A DNA stretch of 64,000 nucleotides from Tepidicella xavieri (lineage in GTDB: Bacteria > Pseudomonadota > Gammaproteobacteria > Burkholderiales > Burkholderiaceae_C): assembly GCF_004363315.1 (NCBI RefSeq), contig NZ_SNYL01000004.1, positions 1 to 64,000 on the forward strand, given 5' to 3'. Both the position numbers and the translations under genes were made by a program. The notes under the pieces were generated by a model. The model did not search any database. It worked only from the letters and a program-made list of their open reading frames with translations, and was not told the DNA's origin. Position 1 is the first letter of the stretch; every line of letters starts with the position of its first letter. Below are positions 1 through 8,887 of the stretch, one piece after another.

Positions 1-43
1 CAAAGCCCGTATACATCGGCGCCTCCAGACTCATCTGCTTCAT
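1..43 (-). CDS. Possible start of a gene running off the left edge
   Basis: Reading leftward from an ATG at 43 there is an open frame for 14 codons to the window edge (begins M-K-Q-M-S-L-E). A second in-frame ATG lies at 34. I do not recognise the product from so few residues. It would be divergent from the regulator that starts at 166, with a 23-base inverted repeat between them. It may equally be chance. Confidence 0.25.
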   Translation of the reverse strand, partial: MKQMSLEAPMYTGF

Positions 44-73
44 GTCGCTATTGTCCCATCCCGGCAGTCTGGC

Positions 74-96
74 AGGAAGGTTTTGCAGACCTTCCT
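74..96. repeat. Inverted repeat upstream of the HTH-receiver gene
   Basis: AGGAAGGT at 74-81 is exactly complementary to ACCTTCCT at 89-96, with a 7-base loop. No T-run follows on either strand, so a terminator is not well supported. It lies in the AT-richer intergenic stretch before the regulator at 166 and could be an operator or a transcript hairpin. Confidence 0.4.
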
Positions 97-165
97 TAGC
101 AGAATGCAACAGAATTATTACAATTTCGGTTGTATTTCATAACCCGCTTGTTGCAGAATGACGCC

Positions 166-858
166 ATGAACAAGCTGCCCCCACATGCCGACATGTCTTC
201 CGACAGCTACTACACCACGCTGGAGGTGGCCAAAATCCTGGGCATGGCCGTGCGTTCGGTGCAACTGATGGTGGACCGAGGCGACTTGCAGGCCTGGAAA
301 ACCCCGGGGGGGCATCGGCGGATCACCCGGGAATCGCTGGAGCGCTGGATTCAGGGCAGCCGGGCCGGCGTCACCGGCGTGGCGGCTTTGCACGGCACGG
401 CCCCTGAAGGCCGAAGCGCCCGCCGCCGGGTGGCCGTGCATGTGCCGCGCATCCTGCTGATCGAAGACTCATCCCATTTCCAGAACCTGGTGGCGATGCT
501 GGTCAAGCAGCGCTTTCCGTCGGTGGACCTGCACATCGCGCACGATGGCATCACCGGCCTGGTCTCGTTCGGTCACCTGCAACCGGACTTGATCATCGTG
601 GACATCCTGCTGCCGGGCATCGACGGTGCGACCATGATCACCGGGCTGCGCCGCCATGCCTTGTTCGGTCAGTGCAAGTTGATCGTCCTGACGGCGCTGG
701 ACGAGGATCAGCGGGCCCCCTATGCGTTTGCGCTCGATGGGGTGCCCGTGGTGCACAAGCCGCGGCTGGTGCAGGCCTTGCCCCCGTTGATTCAGGAAGC
801 CATGGCACACCTGCTGCCGCAGGACGCGCCGTCCGATCGGCCCGACGCAGACGCATGA
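166..858 (+). CDS. DNA-binding response regulator: N-terminal excisionase/MerR-type HTH plus receiver domain
   Basis: A 230-residue protein. Residues about 14-65 form a helix-turn-helix of the excisionase/BldC/MerR type, with the wing signature TPGGHRR at 46-52. Residues about 93-215 form a CheY-like receiver domain with the acidic pair E100/D101, the phospho-acceptor D146 in an IIVDILLPG context, T176 and K198, so phosphorylation looks possible. The order HTH then receiver is the reverse of most response regulators. The ATG at 166 is preferred over an in-frame TTG at 130, though neither has a strong ribosome-binding site. The gene overlaps the Hpt gene by ATGA, so the two are probably translationally coupled. 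No histidine kinase is adjacent. Its DNA target is unknown. Confidence 0.85.
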   Translation: MNKLPPHADMSSDSYYTTLEVAKILGMAVRSVQLMVDRGDLQAWKTPGGHRRITRESLERWIQGSRAGVTGVAALHGTAPEGRSARRRVAVHVPRILLIEDSSHFQNLVAMLVKQRFPSVDLHIAHDGITGLVSFGHLQPDLIIVDILLPGIDGATMITGLRRHALFGQCKLIVLTALDEDQRAPYAFALDGVPVVHKPRLVQALPPLIQEAMAHLLPQDAPSDRPDADA

Positions 859-1202
859 CCGGCTGTTTGCCCGAGGGCTTGTCGGCCCCTGAGCGGGAGG
901 CCGTGTCTCGCTATTTCGAGGGCGATGCCCAACTGTTCATCGCATTCAGAGCGTCCTGCCTGACCCAGTTCCGGCAGGACTTCTCCGCGGCCGAGCATGC
1001 GCTGGCCACAGCCGATCGGGCCGCATTGCGGCGCATTGTCCACAGCCTCAAGAGCGTGTGCCTCACTTTGGGGCAGGCAGACTTGTCGGCGCAGGCCAGG
1101 CGGCTGGAGGCCGAGGTGCCCATGGCGGCCTGGGCCGATGTGGAGGCGGGCTGGCGCCGCTTGCAGCAAGGCATGCGCGCGGCCTGGGCGATTCCGGACT
1201 GA
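855..1202 (+). CDS. Hpt (histidine phosphotransfer) domain protein
   Basis: A 115-residue single-domain protein. The context RIVHSLKS with H63 is the classic phosphorylatable histidine of Hpt domains, set in a predicted helical bundle. The start ATG at 855 overlaps the stop of the preceding HTH-receiver gene. In phosphorelays Hpt proteins pass phosphate between receiver domains; here the partner is most likely the receiver encoded just upstream, with a hybrid kinase elsewhere in the genome. That pairing is inference from adjacency. C-terminal helices are Trp- and Ala-rich. Confidence 0.75.
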   Translation: MTGCLPEGLSAPEREAVSRYFEGDAQLFIAFRASCLTQFRQDFSAAEHALATADRAALRRIVHSLKSVCLTLGQADLSAQARRLEAEVPMAAWADVEAGWRRLQQGMRAAWAIPD

Positions 1203-1221
1203 GCGGCCGGCTTGCGCGCGC

Positions 1222-1710
1222 TCAGTGCGTGCCGAACCAGTCGCCGGGCAACAGCCACAGCAGGGCGGCCGTCATGATCAGGTAGCGCAGGAATTTGCCG
1301 ATGGCCATGTACACCATGCACGGCAGCAGTGGGAATTTGAGCCATCCCGCCACCGCGCACAGCGGGTCGCCCACGGCAGGCAGCCAGCTCAACAAGCAGG
1401 CTTTGGGGCCGAACCGCTCCAGCCAGTCCAGCGCCTTCAGATGGGTGGGTGAGCCACGGGCTTTGTCGATCGCCTGGTGAGCGCCATAGCCCATGGCCCA
1501 GCTCACCACGCCTCCCAGGGTATTGCCCACCGTGGCCACCAGAATGGCGGGCCAGAACAGGTCGGGGTTGAGCTTGACGAGGCCGAACAGCACGGGCTCT
1601 GATCCCATGGGCAACAGGGTGGCCGAGATGAACGCCACCACGAATACCGTGCTCAGCCCGTACTGGGGCAGGCTCAGAGTATCCAGCAGTGACCACAACC
1701 AGGCTTCCAT
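1222..1710 (-). CDS. YqaA family inner-membrane protein (DedA/SNARE-associated type)
   Basis: A 162-residue hydrophobic protein with about four membrane segments. The pattern of a small Gly-rich loop (VGNTLGG, about residues 53-59), a W-A-x-G-Y-G motif and the later LLSWLPAVGDP re-entrant-like loop matches the YqaA branch of the DedA/VTT superfamily, thought to act in lipid or ion handling at the inner membrane. The exact substrate is unknown. It is convergent with the Hpt gene (20 bp between stops) and divergent from dusB. The start at 1710 gives the usual family length. Confidence 0.75.
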   Translation of the reverse strand: MEAWLWSLLDTLSLPQYGLSTVFVVAFISATLLPMGSEPVLFGLVKLNPDLFWPAILVATVGNTLGGVVSWAMGYGAHQAIDKARGSPTHLKALDWLERFGPKACLLSWLPAVGDPLCAVAGWLKFPLLPCMVYMAIGKFLRYLIMTAALLWLLPGDWFGTH

Positions 1711-1815
1711 GGGCCGCGAGTATAGGCAGCCCAGGTAACGGGATGGTGGCAAGGTTACAATCGTGCACAAAATTTCAGCATCCGTTGGTCGGCAGCGGGC
1801 CGCAGGCCCTGTGCC

Positions 1816-2865
1816 ATGCGCCCGGGTGCTTTTGTTTTCGGCTCCCCGATGCAACTTGGTCCCTTTTTGCTGCCCAACCACCTGTTCGTGGCCCCCATGG
1901 CCGGGGTGACGGATCGGCCCTTTCGCCGCTTGTGCAAGCGGCTGGGGGCGGGCTATGCGGTCAGCGAGATGGTCACCTCCCGGCCCGAGCTGCGCGACAG
2001 CCTGAAAACCTCGCGCCGCGCCAACCACGCTGGCGAGCCCGGCCCGATTGCGGTGCAAATCGCCGGCACCGATGCCGACATGATGGCCGAGGCCGCCCGT
2101 TACAACATCGAGCGCGGCGCCCAGATCATCGACATCAACATGGGCTGCCCGGCCAAGAAGGTCTGCAACAAATGGGCCGGCTCTGCCCTGATGCAGGACG
2201 AGGCGCTGGCCATCGGCATCATCGAAGCCGTGGTGCGCGCTTGCCAGCCGCATGGCGTGCCCGTTACCCTGAAAATGCGCACTGGCTGGTGCCAGAGCGC
2301 CAAGAACGCGCCGGTGCTGGCCCGTGCCGCCGAAAGCGCTGGCGTGCAGATGCTCACCATCCATGGCCGCACGCGCGAGCAGGGTTACAAAGGGCAGGCC
2401 GAGCACGACACGGTGGCAGCCATCAAGGCCAGCGTGCGCATTCCCGTGGTGGCCAACGGCGACATCGACAGCCCCGAAAAGGCCCGCGATGTGTTTGCGA
2501 TCACCGGCTGCGATGCCGTCATGATCGGCCGCGCTGCGCAGGGGCGGCCCTGGCTGTTCCGCGAGGTGGCGCACTTTTTGGCCACGGGCGAGCATCTGCC
2601 GCCGCCTACGGTGGCCGAGCTGCGCCAATGGCTGCTGGACCATCTGCACGATCACTACGACCTCTACGGCGAGTACACGGGCGTGCGCACCGCCCGCAAG
2701 CACTTGGGCTGGTATGCCCGTTGCCTGCCGGGTTCTGCCGCGCGCGCGGCGTTGTTCCGTGAAGCCATCAACCGCAGCGAAAGCTGCGAGACCCAATTGC
2801 AGTGCGTGCGCGCCTTTTTCGACGAGTCCGCGCGCGACGACGAACTTCTGACCCTGGCCGCATGA
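1816..2865 (+). CDS. dusB: tRNA-dihydrouridine synthase B
   Basis: A 349-residue TIM-barrel flavoenzyme that reduces uridine to dihydrouridine in the tRNA D-loop using FMN and NADPH. Diagnostic features are the N-terminal [15 protein letters not shown], the MGCPAKKVC segment with the catalytic cysteine, and the [10 protein letters not shown] and GRAAQGRPW phosphate-binding loops near the end of the barrel. The ATG at 1849 (MQLGPF) is a possible alternative start. The stop overlaps the fis start by ATGA; a dusB-fis operon is well known in enterobacteria, where the first gene sets fis expression. Confidence 0.95.
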   Translation: MRPGAFVFGSPMQLGPFLLPNHLFVAPMAGVTDRPFRRLCKRLGAGYAVSEMVTSRPELRDSLKTSRRANHAGEPGPIAVQIAGTDADMMAEAARYNIERGAQIIDINMGCPAKKVCNKWAGSALMQDEALAIGIIEAVVRACQPHGVPVTLKMRTGWCQSAKNAPVLARAAESAGVQMLTIHGRTREQGYKGQAEHDTVAAIKASVRIPVVANGDIDSPEKARDVFAITGCDAVMIGRAAQGRPWLFREVAHFLATGEHLPPPTVAELRQWLLDHLHDHYDLYGEYTGVRTARKHLGWYARCLPGSAARAALFREAINRSESCETQLQCVRAFFDESARDDELLTLAA

Positions 2866-3101
2866 GCGCTCCCCCTCTTTCCGACTGCGTCAAGGCCAAT
2901 ATCGAGGCCTATTTCAACGACCTGGACGGCACCGAGCCGGCCCACATGCACGACATGCTCATGCGGGCCGTCGAAAAACCCCTGCTCGAAGTGGTGATGG
3001 CGCGCGCCCAGCACAACCAATCCCGGGCCGCCCAGTGGCTGGGGCTCAACCGCAACACCCTGCGCAAAAAGCTGCTGGAGCACGGCCTGTTGCCAGACTG
3101 A
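2862..3101 (+). CDS. fis: DNA-binding protein Fis
   Basis: A 79-residue nucleoid-associated protein with the C-terminal Fis helix-turn-helix ([19 protein letters not shown]). Fis bends DNA and modulates rRNA, tRNA and growth-linked promoters. It is shorter at the N-terminus than the 98-residue E. coli protein, as is usual in betaproteobacteria, so the mobile beta-hairpin arm used with DNA invertases is probably absent or reduced. Start ATG at 2862 overlaps the dusB stop. purH follows 56 bp downstream. Confidence 0.93.
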   Translation: MSAPPLSDCVKANIEAYFNDLDGTEPAHMHDMLMRAVEKPLLEVVMARAQHNQSRAAQWLGLNRNTLRKKLLEHGLLPD

Positions 3102-3157
3102 CTCTGCCGGGCGCCCGTCCGTTTTTTCTTTTCTTGACTCTACGCAAGGCCATCCCG

Positions 3158-4759
3158 ATGAAAGCTCTCCTCTCGGTCTCTGACAAAACCGGCGTGCTCG
3201 ACCTGGCGCGCGAACTGCACGCGCTGGGCGTGCAGCTCATCTCCACCGGCGGCACCGCCAAGCTGCTGGCCGACCACGGCCTGCCCGTGACCGAAGTGGC
3301 CGATGTCACCGGCTTTCCCGAAATGCTGGATGGCCGCGTCAAGACCCTGCACCCCATGGTGCACGGCGGCCTGCTGGCGCGCCGCGACCTGCCCGAGCAC
3401 ATGGCGGCGTTGCAGCAGCACGGCATTGGCACCATCGACATCCTGGTGGTCAACCTCTACCCCTTCGAGGCCACCGTGGCCCAGCCCGGTTGCACGCTGG
3501 CCGACGCGATCGAGAACATCGACATCGGCGGCCCGGCCATGGTGCGTTCCGCCGCCAAGAACTGGAAGCACGTGGCCGTGCTGACCGACGCCAGCCAATA
3601 CCCCATCGTCGTGGCCGAGCTCAAAGACGGCGGCCAGGTCAGTGACCTGACCCGCTTCCAACTGGCCGTGGCCGCCTTCAACCGCATCAGCAACTACGAC
3701 GCCGCCATCAGCGACTACCTCTCGGCCGTGGACGTCAGCGCCGGGGTGCCGGCAGACACCGCCGAACCTCGGCGCCTGTTGTTCCCCGGCCAGAGCAACG
3801 GCCGTTTCGTGAAGGTGCAGGACCTGCGCTACGGCGAAAACAGCCACCAGCAGGCCGCTCTGTACCGCGACCTCTACCCGGCGCAGGGCTCGCTGGTCAC
3901 GGGCTTGCAACTGCAAGGCAAGGAATTGAGCTACAACAACATCGCCGATGCCGACGCGGCCTGGGAATGCGTCAAGAGCTTTGACACGCCGGCCTGTGTG
4001 ATCATCAAGCACGCCAACCCCTGCGGCGTGGCGGTGGGCGCGAACCCGCTGCAGGCCTACAGCAAGGCGTTCCAGACCGATCCGACCAGCGCCTTCGGTG
4101 GCATCATCGCTTTCAACCGGACGCTGGACGGCGAAGCCGCCAACGCCGTGGCCAAGCAGTTCGTGGAGGTGCTGATTGCGCCGGACTTCACCCCCGAAGC
4201 GCTGGCCGTCTTCCGCCCCAAGACCAATGTGCGCCTGCTCAAGATTGCCCTGCCTCAAGGCAGCGGACAGGCCGATGGTGCGCACGGCCGCAATGCCATC
4301 GACATCAAGCGCGTGGGTTCGGGCCTGCTGCTGCAAACCGCCGACAACCACGACATCACGCTGGCCGATTTGAAGGTCGTCACCGTCAAGCAGCCCACCC
4401 CCGAGCAACTGGACGATCTGCTGTTCGCCTGGAAGGTGGCCAAGTACGTGAAGTCCAATGCCATCGTGTTTTGCAAAGGCGGCATGACGATGGGGGTGGG
4501 CGCCGGGCAGATGAGCCGCCTGGACTCCGCCCGCATCGCCAGCATCAAGGCCGAGCATGCGGGCCTGAGTCTGCAAGGCACGGCCGTGGCCTCCGATGCG
4601 TTTTTCCCGTTCCGCGACGGCCTGGATGTGGTGGTCGATGCCGGGGCTTCGTGCGTCATCCAGCCGGGTGGATCGATGCGTGACCAGGAGGTGATCGACG
4701 CGGCCAACGAGCGTGGCGTGGCCATGGTGTTTACCGGAGTGCGTCACTTCCGGCATTGA
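3158..4759 (+). CDS. purH: Bifunctional AICAR transformylase / IMP cyclohydrolase
   Basis: A 533-residue enzyme carrying out the last two steps of IMP synthesis: formylation of AICAR with 10-formyl-THF, then ring closure. The N-terminal MGS-like cyclohydrolase domain starts [11 protein letters not shown] and has the STGGTAKLL and [12 protein letters not shown] motifs. The C-terminal transformylase domain carries the [11 protein letters not shown] motif with the catalytic Lys-His pair, and the characteristic end DAFFPFRDG, then [14 protein letters not shown]. The ATG at 3158 gives the expected length. The AICAR pathway connects with purF at 59.2 kb. Confidence 0.96.
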   Translation: MKALLSVSDKTGVLDLARELHALGVQLISTGGTAKLLADHGLPVTEVADVTGFPEMLDGRVKTLHPMVHGGLLARRDLPEHMAALQQHGIGTIDILVVNLYPFEATVAQPGCTLADAIENIDIGGPAMVRSAAKNWKHVAVLTDASQYPIVVAELKDGGQVSDLTRFQLAVAAFNRISNYDAAISDYLSAVDVSAGVPADTAEPRRLLFPGQSNGRFVKVQDLRYGENSHQQAALYRDLYPAQGSLVTGLQLQGKELSYNNIADADAAWECVKSFDTPACVIIKHANPCGVAVGANPLQAYSKAFQTDPTSAFGGIIAFNRTLDGEAANAVAKQFVEVLIAPDFTPEALAVFRPKTNVRLLKIALPQGSGQADGAHGRNAIDIKRVGSGLLLQTADNHDITLADLKVVTVKQPTPEQLDDLLFAWKVAKYVKSNAIVFCKGGMTMGVGAGQMSRLDSARIASIKAEHAGLSLQGTAVASDAFFPFRDGLDVVVDAGASCVIQPGGSMRDQEVIDAANERGVAMVFTGVRHFRH

Positions 4760-4779
4760 TGGGCGTTGGCGGTGGTTCT

Positions 4780-4808
4780 GGGTGGGGCACGGCCCGCGGG
4801 CCTCACCC
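4780..4808. terminator. GC-rich hairpin between convergent purH and the methyltransferase gene
   Basis: GGGTGGGGC at 4780-4788 pairs with GCCTCACCC at 4800-4808 (nine pairs, one G-U). It sits between the stop codons of two convergent genes, which is where a bidirectional terminator would be expected, but neither side has a clear U-run. Confidence 0.3.
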
Positions 4809-4840
4809 TCGGCTCGCCCACCCACAGACCCTCGAACGAC

Positions 4841-5635
4841 TCATCGCCCCACCAAAAACACCGCCGGCAAGTCCAGCGGCAACCTGGGTGCCCGTTGTTT
4901 CCACTCGGCCACCGTGGCGCTGAACACCGCCTGCTGCGGCAGCGTGACTCCACAACACACCGCCAGCCGGGTGGCCGGTTTCAGCGTGGCCAACAGCCCT
5001 TGGAGCAACGCCTCGTTGCGGTAGGGTGTCTCGATGAACAGCTGCGTCTGTCCGGTTTTCTGCGCCACCGCTTCCAGTGCCCGTACCCGTTGGGCCCGTG
5101 CCGTTGCTTCCTGGGGCAGATAGCCCACAAACGCAAAGTGCTGGCCGTTGAGTCCACTGGCCGCCAGCGCCAGCATCAGCGACACCGGGCCCACCAGCGG
5201 CACGACCGGCACCCCCAGCGCATGGGCGGCCCGCACCACCGAAGCCCCTGGGTCAGCCACCGCGGGCATGCCCGCTTCGCTGATCAGCCCCATGTCTCGC
5301 CCCGCCACCGCCGCTGCCAGCAGGGGGCGAGCGTCGAACCGCGTGCTTGGGTCGTGATCCCCCTGCTTATGAACGTGCCGGGGCAGTTCGGCGATGTGCT
5401 GCGCTTGCAACGGCGCGGCCAGCGGATGGCGGGTCTGCACCCGTTTGAGGAAGGCACGGGCGCTCTTGGCGTTTTCCGCGATCCAATGGGTCAGCCCCGC
5501 GGCGGTGGCCAACGTGCGCTCGGGCAGGCAGTCCGAGAGGCTGGCATCGGCGTCGATGCCGAAATCCAGCGGGGTGGGTACGAGAAACAGGCGCCCCGGG
5601 CGCGGGCCCGATTGGGCAGCAGGCGTGGGGGTCAC
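4841..5635 (-). CDS. RsmI-like SAM-dependent methyltransferase (tetrapyrrole-methylase fold)
   Basis: A 264-residue member of the COG0313 family. Visible motifs are the N-terminal RLFLVPTPL, the MGLISEAGMPAVADPG SAM/substrate loop, and GPVSLMLALAASGLNGQHFAFVGYLP, matching the RsmI motif around the catalytic cleft. Classical RsmI 2'-O-methylates C1402 of 16S rRNA; this looks like a diverged paralogue, since classical RsmI has GACAAITALSASGLP at the same place. It starts with GTG at 5635, overlapping the stop of the Maf gene, so the pair is co-translated. The true substrate is uncertain. Confidence 0.7.
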   Translation of the reverse strand: MTPTPAAQSGPRPGRLFLVPTPLDFGIDADASLSDCLPERTLATAAGLTHWIAENAKSARAFLKRVQTRHPLAAPLQAQHIAELPRHVHKQGDHDPSTRFDARPLLAAAVAGRDMGLISEAGMPAVADPGASVVRAAHALGVPVVPLVGPVSLMLALAASGLNGQHFAFVGYLPQEATARAQRVRALEAVAQKTGQTQLFIETPYRNEALLQGLLATLKPATRLAVCCGVTLPQQAVFSATVAEWKQRAPRLPLDLPAVFLVGR

Positions 5636-6243
5636 GGCAGTTCCAGTCCGGCTTGGCGCAGCAGGTGCGCGGTGCGAATCAGCGGCAGACCAATCAGCGC
5701 GGTCGGGTCGTCGTTGTCGATGCGTTCGAGCAAAGCGATGCCCAGGCCCTCGCTTTTGGCGCTGCCAGCGCAGTCGTAGGGCTGCTCGGCGCGCAGGTAG
5801 CGTTCGATGGTGGCGTCGTCTAGCGTTCGGAAACGCACGGCCACCGTGGCCCGTTCGCAGCGCTCGAAGCCCATGTCGGCGCAGGCCACGGCCACGGCGG
5901 TCTCAAAGCGCACGGTCTGGCCGCTCATGCGGCGCAGTTGCTCGGTGGCGCGCTCGTGATTCCCCGGCTTGCCCAAGGGCTGCCCGTGGAGGTCGGCCAC
6001 TTGGTCGCTGCCGATGACGATGGCCTGTGGGCGCAGCGCGGCCACGGCCCGCGCCTTGGCCAGTGCGAGGCGCTGGGCCAAGGCGGCCGGGGCCTCTCCG
6101 GGCAGGGGCGTTTCGTCCACCTGTGAAGCCAGCACCTCGAAAGGCAGCCCCAAGCGCTGCAGCAGTTCGCGCCGGTAGCGCGAGGTCGAGCCCAGCACCA
6201 GGGGGCGGCGGGCTGTGGAAGTGGGGGTCGCATGCATGCCCAT
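5632..6243 (-). CDS. maf: Maf family nucleotide pyrophosphatase (YceF type)
   Basis: A 203-residue Maf/YceF protein, a house-cleaning pyrophosphatase acting on non-canonical or modified nucleoside triphosphates (YceF of E. coli prefers 7-methyl-GTP). It has the N-terminal LVLGSTSRYRRELL, the V-D-E-T-P acid triad region, the IGSDQVADL motif and the C-terminal GSAKSEGLGIALLERIDNDDPTALIGLPL. The start at 6243 is ATG; a second in-frame ATG at 6237 is possible. It heads a two-gene unit with the methyltransferase downstream and is divergent from the Rieske gene. Confidence 0.88.
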   Translation of the reverse strand: MGMHATPTSTARRPLVLGSTSRYRRELLQRLGLPFEVLASQVDETPLPGEAPAALAQRLALAKARAVAALRPQAIVIGSDQVADLHGQPLGKPGNHERATEQLRRMSGQTVRFETAVAVACADMGFERCERATVAVRFRTLDDATIERYLRAEQPYDCAGSAKSEGLGIALLERIDNDDPTALIGLPLIRTAHLLRQAGLELP

Positions 6244-6292
6244 ATTGTCCGGATTTTTCGTGACGGGCGGGTTTGCGCTACTGTTGAGGGTG

Positions 6293-6670
6293 ATGAAGCC
6301 CCCGCAGCCCGATCTTCATGCCCTGTGCCACAGCCACGACCTGGTCGATGGCGGTCTGGCCTGCCCGTTCGACGTGGTCTACGGCGGTCAGACCTGCCGC
6401 GCATTTGCCATCCGCTACCAGGGGGTGGTTCACGCGTATCTGAACCGTTGCAGCCATGTGGCCATGGAAATGGACTGGCGCCCCAATCACTTCTTCGATT
6501 TGACCGGGCACCGGCTGGTGTGCGCCTCGCACGGGGCATTGTTTCGGCCCGATACCGGCGCCTGCGTCGGTGGGCCGGGGCGCGGGCCGCTGATCAAGAT
6601 CGAGGTGCTGGAGCACGATGGGGTGGTGTTCTGGCGGTCACAATACAACCTTCAACCGGTGTCTTTCTGA
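6293..6670 (+). CDS. Rieske [2Fe-2S] ferredoxin-like protein
   Basis: A 125-residue soluble protein with a complete Rieske cluster site: C53-x-H55 and C77-x2-H80, 21 residues apart. Such stand-alone domains act as electron carriers, for example as ferredoxins of oxygenases, or are of unknown role. The ATG at 6293 is preceded by a usable ribosome-binding stretch (GAGGGTG). The next gene, a SppA-like peptidase, starts 8 bp after the stop. An FAD monooxygenase follows that one, but a link between them is not shown. Confidence 0.85.
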   Translation: MKPPQPDLHALCHSHDLVDGGLACPFDVVYGGQTCRAFAIRYQGVVHAYLNRCSHVAMEMDWRPNHFFDLTGHRLVCASHGALFRPDTGACVGGPGRGPLIKIEVLEHDGVVFWRSQYNLQPVSF

Positions 6671-6678
6671 GAGCACGC

Positions 6679-7644
6679 ATGCAAGACTTTCCTTCGACCG
6701 ACAAAGAAAAACCGTCTGCTGGCTGGGAGCGGGAGACGATCGAAAAACTCGTCTTCGCCACGCTGGCGGAGCAACGTGCGGCACGGCGCTGGCGCATCTT
6801 TTTCCGGCTGCTGTGGTTGGGACTGCTGGCGGCGCTGATCGGGCTGGTCTATCGCGACGTGGCACCCACGGGGGCGGCCACCAAGCCCCACACCGCGCTC
6901 ATCGAGGTGCGTGGCACGATTGCCGCCGACGCCGAGGCCAGCGCCCAGACCATCGTCGCCTCGCTGCGCTCGGCATTCGAGGACCCCGGCGCCCAAGGGG
7001 TGGTGCTGCTCATCAACTCCCCCGGTGGCAGTCCGGTGCAGGCAGGCATCATCGCCGACGAAATCCACCGCCTCAAAGCCCTGCACGACAAGCCCATCCA
7101 TGCCGTGGTGGAGGAAACCTGCGCCTCGGCGGCCTACTACATCGCTTCGGCGGCCGACAACATCTATGTGGACAAAGCCAGCATCGTCGGCAGCATTGGG
7201 GTGATGATGAACGGCTTTGGCTTCACCGAACTGATGGACAAGATCGGCGTGGAGCGCCGGCTCATGACGGCGGGCGAGAACAAGGGTTTCATGGACCCGT
7301 TCAGCCCGCAGACCGAGGCCCAGATGCGCCACGTGCAGGAAATGCTCGATGACATTCACCAGCAGTTCATCGAGGTGGTACGCCGTGGCCGGGGCGAGCG
7401 GCTGCAGGAGTCGCCCGAGATTTTCAGCGGCCTGGTGTGGAGCGGGCAGCGCGCCGTCACGCTCGGGCTGGCCGACGATCTGGCCAGTCTGGAGCAGGTG
7501 GCCCGTGACGTGATCCAGGCCGAAGAGATCATCGACTACACCCAGCGCGAGAACGTGGCCCAACGGCTGGCCCGGCGGTTTGGCGCCGGCGTGGGCGAAA
7601 GTGCCCTGCACACCTTGCGCGACTGGGGCTGGGTGCTGCGTTGA
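6679..7644 (+). CDS. sppA: S49 family signal peptide peptidase (short SppA)
   Basis: A 321-residue inner-membrane serine protease with one N-terminal membrane helix (about residues 41-57) and a periplasmic S49 domain. The Ser/Lys dyad of the short SppA family is visible: S150 in ETCASAAYYIAS and K202 in GENKGFMDPF. The LINSPGGSP oxyanion-loop motif is at about 111-119. These enzymes degrade signal-peptide remnants in the membrane. The stop overlaps the next gene as TTGA. The short form has one S49 domain, unlike the double-domain E. coli enzyme. Confidence 0.88.
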   Translation: MQDFPSTDKEKPSAGWERETIEKLVFATLAEQRAARRWRIFFRLLWLGLLAALIGLVYRDVAPTGAATKPHTALIEVRGTIAADAEASAQTIVASLRSAFEDPGAQGVVLLINSPGGSPVQAGIIADEIHRLKALHDKPIHAVVEETCASAAYYIASAADNIYVDKASIVGSIGVMMNGFGFTELMDKIGVERRLMTAGENKGFMDPFSPQTEAQMRHVQEMLDDIHQQFIEVVRRGRGERLQESPEIFSGLVWSGQRAVTLGLADDLASLEQVARDVIQAEEIIDYTQRENVAQRLARRFGAGVGESALHTLRDWGWVLR

Positions 7645-8873
7645 GCGCGGTGGCGCCTGTTCATCAGCCGCGCACGGCGGATGTGCTGATCGCCGGCGGC
7701 GGCATGGCCGGCCTGGCGGCGGCCCTGGCCATGCGCCGGGCGCAACCGGCGCTGCAAGTGGCCTTGCTGGAGCAGGCCGATGCCTTCTCGGAGGTGGGCG
7801 CTGGCATCCAGCTGGGCCCCAATGCGGTGCGCGTGCTGCGCGACTGGGGGCTGGATGACGGTCTGCGGGCGGTGGCGGCGTATCCCTCCCACTTGAGCGT
7901 GCGGGATGTCCGTGAGGGCCGTGAACTGGGGCGCTTGCGCCTGGGCGAGCGGGCCGAGCAGCGCTACGGCGCCCCCTATGCGACCATCCACCGCGCCGAT
8001 TTGCACCGCCTGCTGCTCGATGCGGTGCAGGCCGAAGGCGGGGTGCGGTGCCAGTTGCAGGCGCGCCTGGAGACGGTGCAGTCCACGCCGGCTGGCGTGC
8101 AGGTGACGACGCAGGATGGGGCCGATTGGCAGGCCAGCGCCCTGCTGGGCTGCGATGGCCTCTGGAGCCGGGTGCGGGAACAGGTTTGGGGCGATCCGGC
8201 CCCCGCATTCAGTGGTCATCTGGCCTATCGCGGCATGGCGCGGATAGCCGATCTGTCTGGGGCGGAGGTGGCCTCGGCGGTGGGGGCGTGGCTGGGGCCA
8301 CGCATGCATGCGGTGCACTACCCGGTGCGCGGCGGGGAGTGGCTCAATGTGGTCGTGGTGGTGCATGGTCCGCGGCCCGCCGACCCCGCCGGCTGGGACC
8401 ATCAGGCCCATGCGCAGGCGCTGCAGGCCGCCGTGGGCCGGGTGGCGCCGGATCTGCAGCGGGTGTTGCAGGCCGTGCCGTCGTGGCGGCTTTGGCCGCT
8501 GTGTGGGCGCTCGCCAGTGGCCGGCCCGCATGCCATGGCGCGCGACAACGTGGCCCTGCTGGGCGATGCAGCCCACCCCATGCGACCGTATCTGGCGCAG
8601 GGGGCCGCGATGGCGCTGGAAGACGCCTGGGTGCTGGGCCGGTTGATGGCAGCGGCCTCATCGCTGCCTGTCGATTGGCCGGCGTTGCTGCAACGCTGGG
8701 CCGCCTGCCGCTGGCGGCGCTGTGCCTGGGTGCAGGCCCGATCCCAGCGCAACGGCACCATCTTTCACGCCCAGGGAGTGCTGCGCTGGGGCCGGGACAC
8801 GGCGATGGCCTGGTTGGGCGAGCGCCTGCTCGACGTGCCGCGCCTGTACGCGGGCCCGCCAGCCCCTGGTTGA
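7641..8873 (+). CDS. FAD-dependent monooxygenase, salicylate/3-hydroxybenzoate hydroxylase type
   Basis: A 410-residue class A flavoprotein monooxygenase. It shows the dinucleotide fold GGGMAG (residues 19-24), the EVGAGIQLGPNAVRVL segment typical of salicylate and 3-hydroxybenzoate 6-hydroxylases, the GCDGLWSRVR (DG) motif and LLGDAAHPMRPYLAQGAAMALEDA (GD motif), which bind FAD and NAD(P)H. The substrate is probably an aromatic acid, but no catabolic genes lie beside it. TTG at 7641 overlaps the sppA stop; GTG at 7650 is an alternative start. Confidence 0.8.
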   Translation: MSAVAPVHQPRTADVLIAGGGMAGLAAALAMRRAQPALQVALLEQADAFSEVGAGIQLGPNAVRVLRDWGLDDGLRAVAAYPSHLSVRDVREGRELGRLRLGERAEQRYGAPYATIHRADLHRLLLDAVQAEGGVRCQLQARLETVQSTPAGVQVTTQDGADWQASALLGCDGLWSRVREQVWGDPAPAFSGHLAYRGMARIADLSGAEVASAVGAWLGPRMHAVHYPVRGGEWLNVVVVVHGPRPADPAGWDHQAHAQALQAAVGRVAPDLQRVLQAVPSWRLWPLCGRSPVAGPHAMARDNVALLGDAAHPMRPYLAQGAAMALEDAWVLGRLMAAASSLPVDWPALLQRWAACRWRRCAWVQARSQRNGTIFHAQGVLRWGRDTAMAWLGERLLDVPRLYAGPPAPG

Positions 8874-8887
8874 TCGGTTATGGTTGA

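Noticed and set aside
2862-3101. Fis as a truncated gene
   Set aside because: The 79-residue length is usual for betaproteobacteria and the DNA-binding end is complete.
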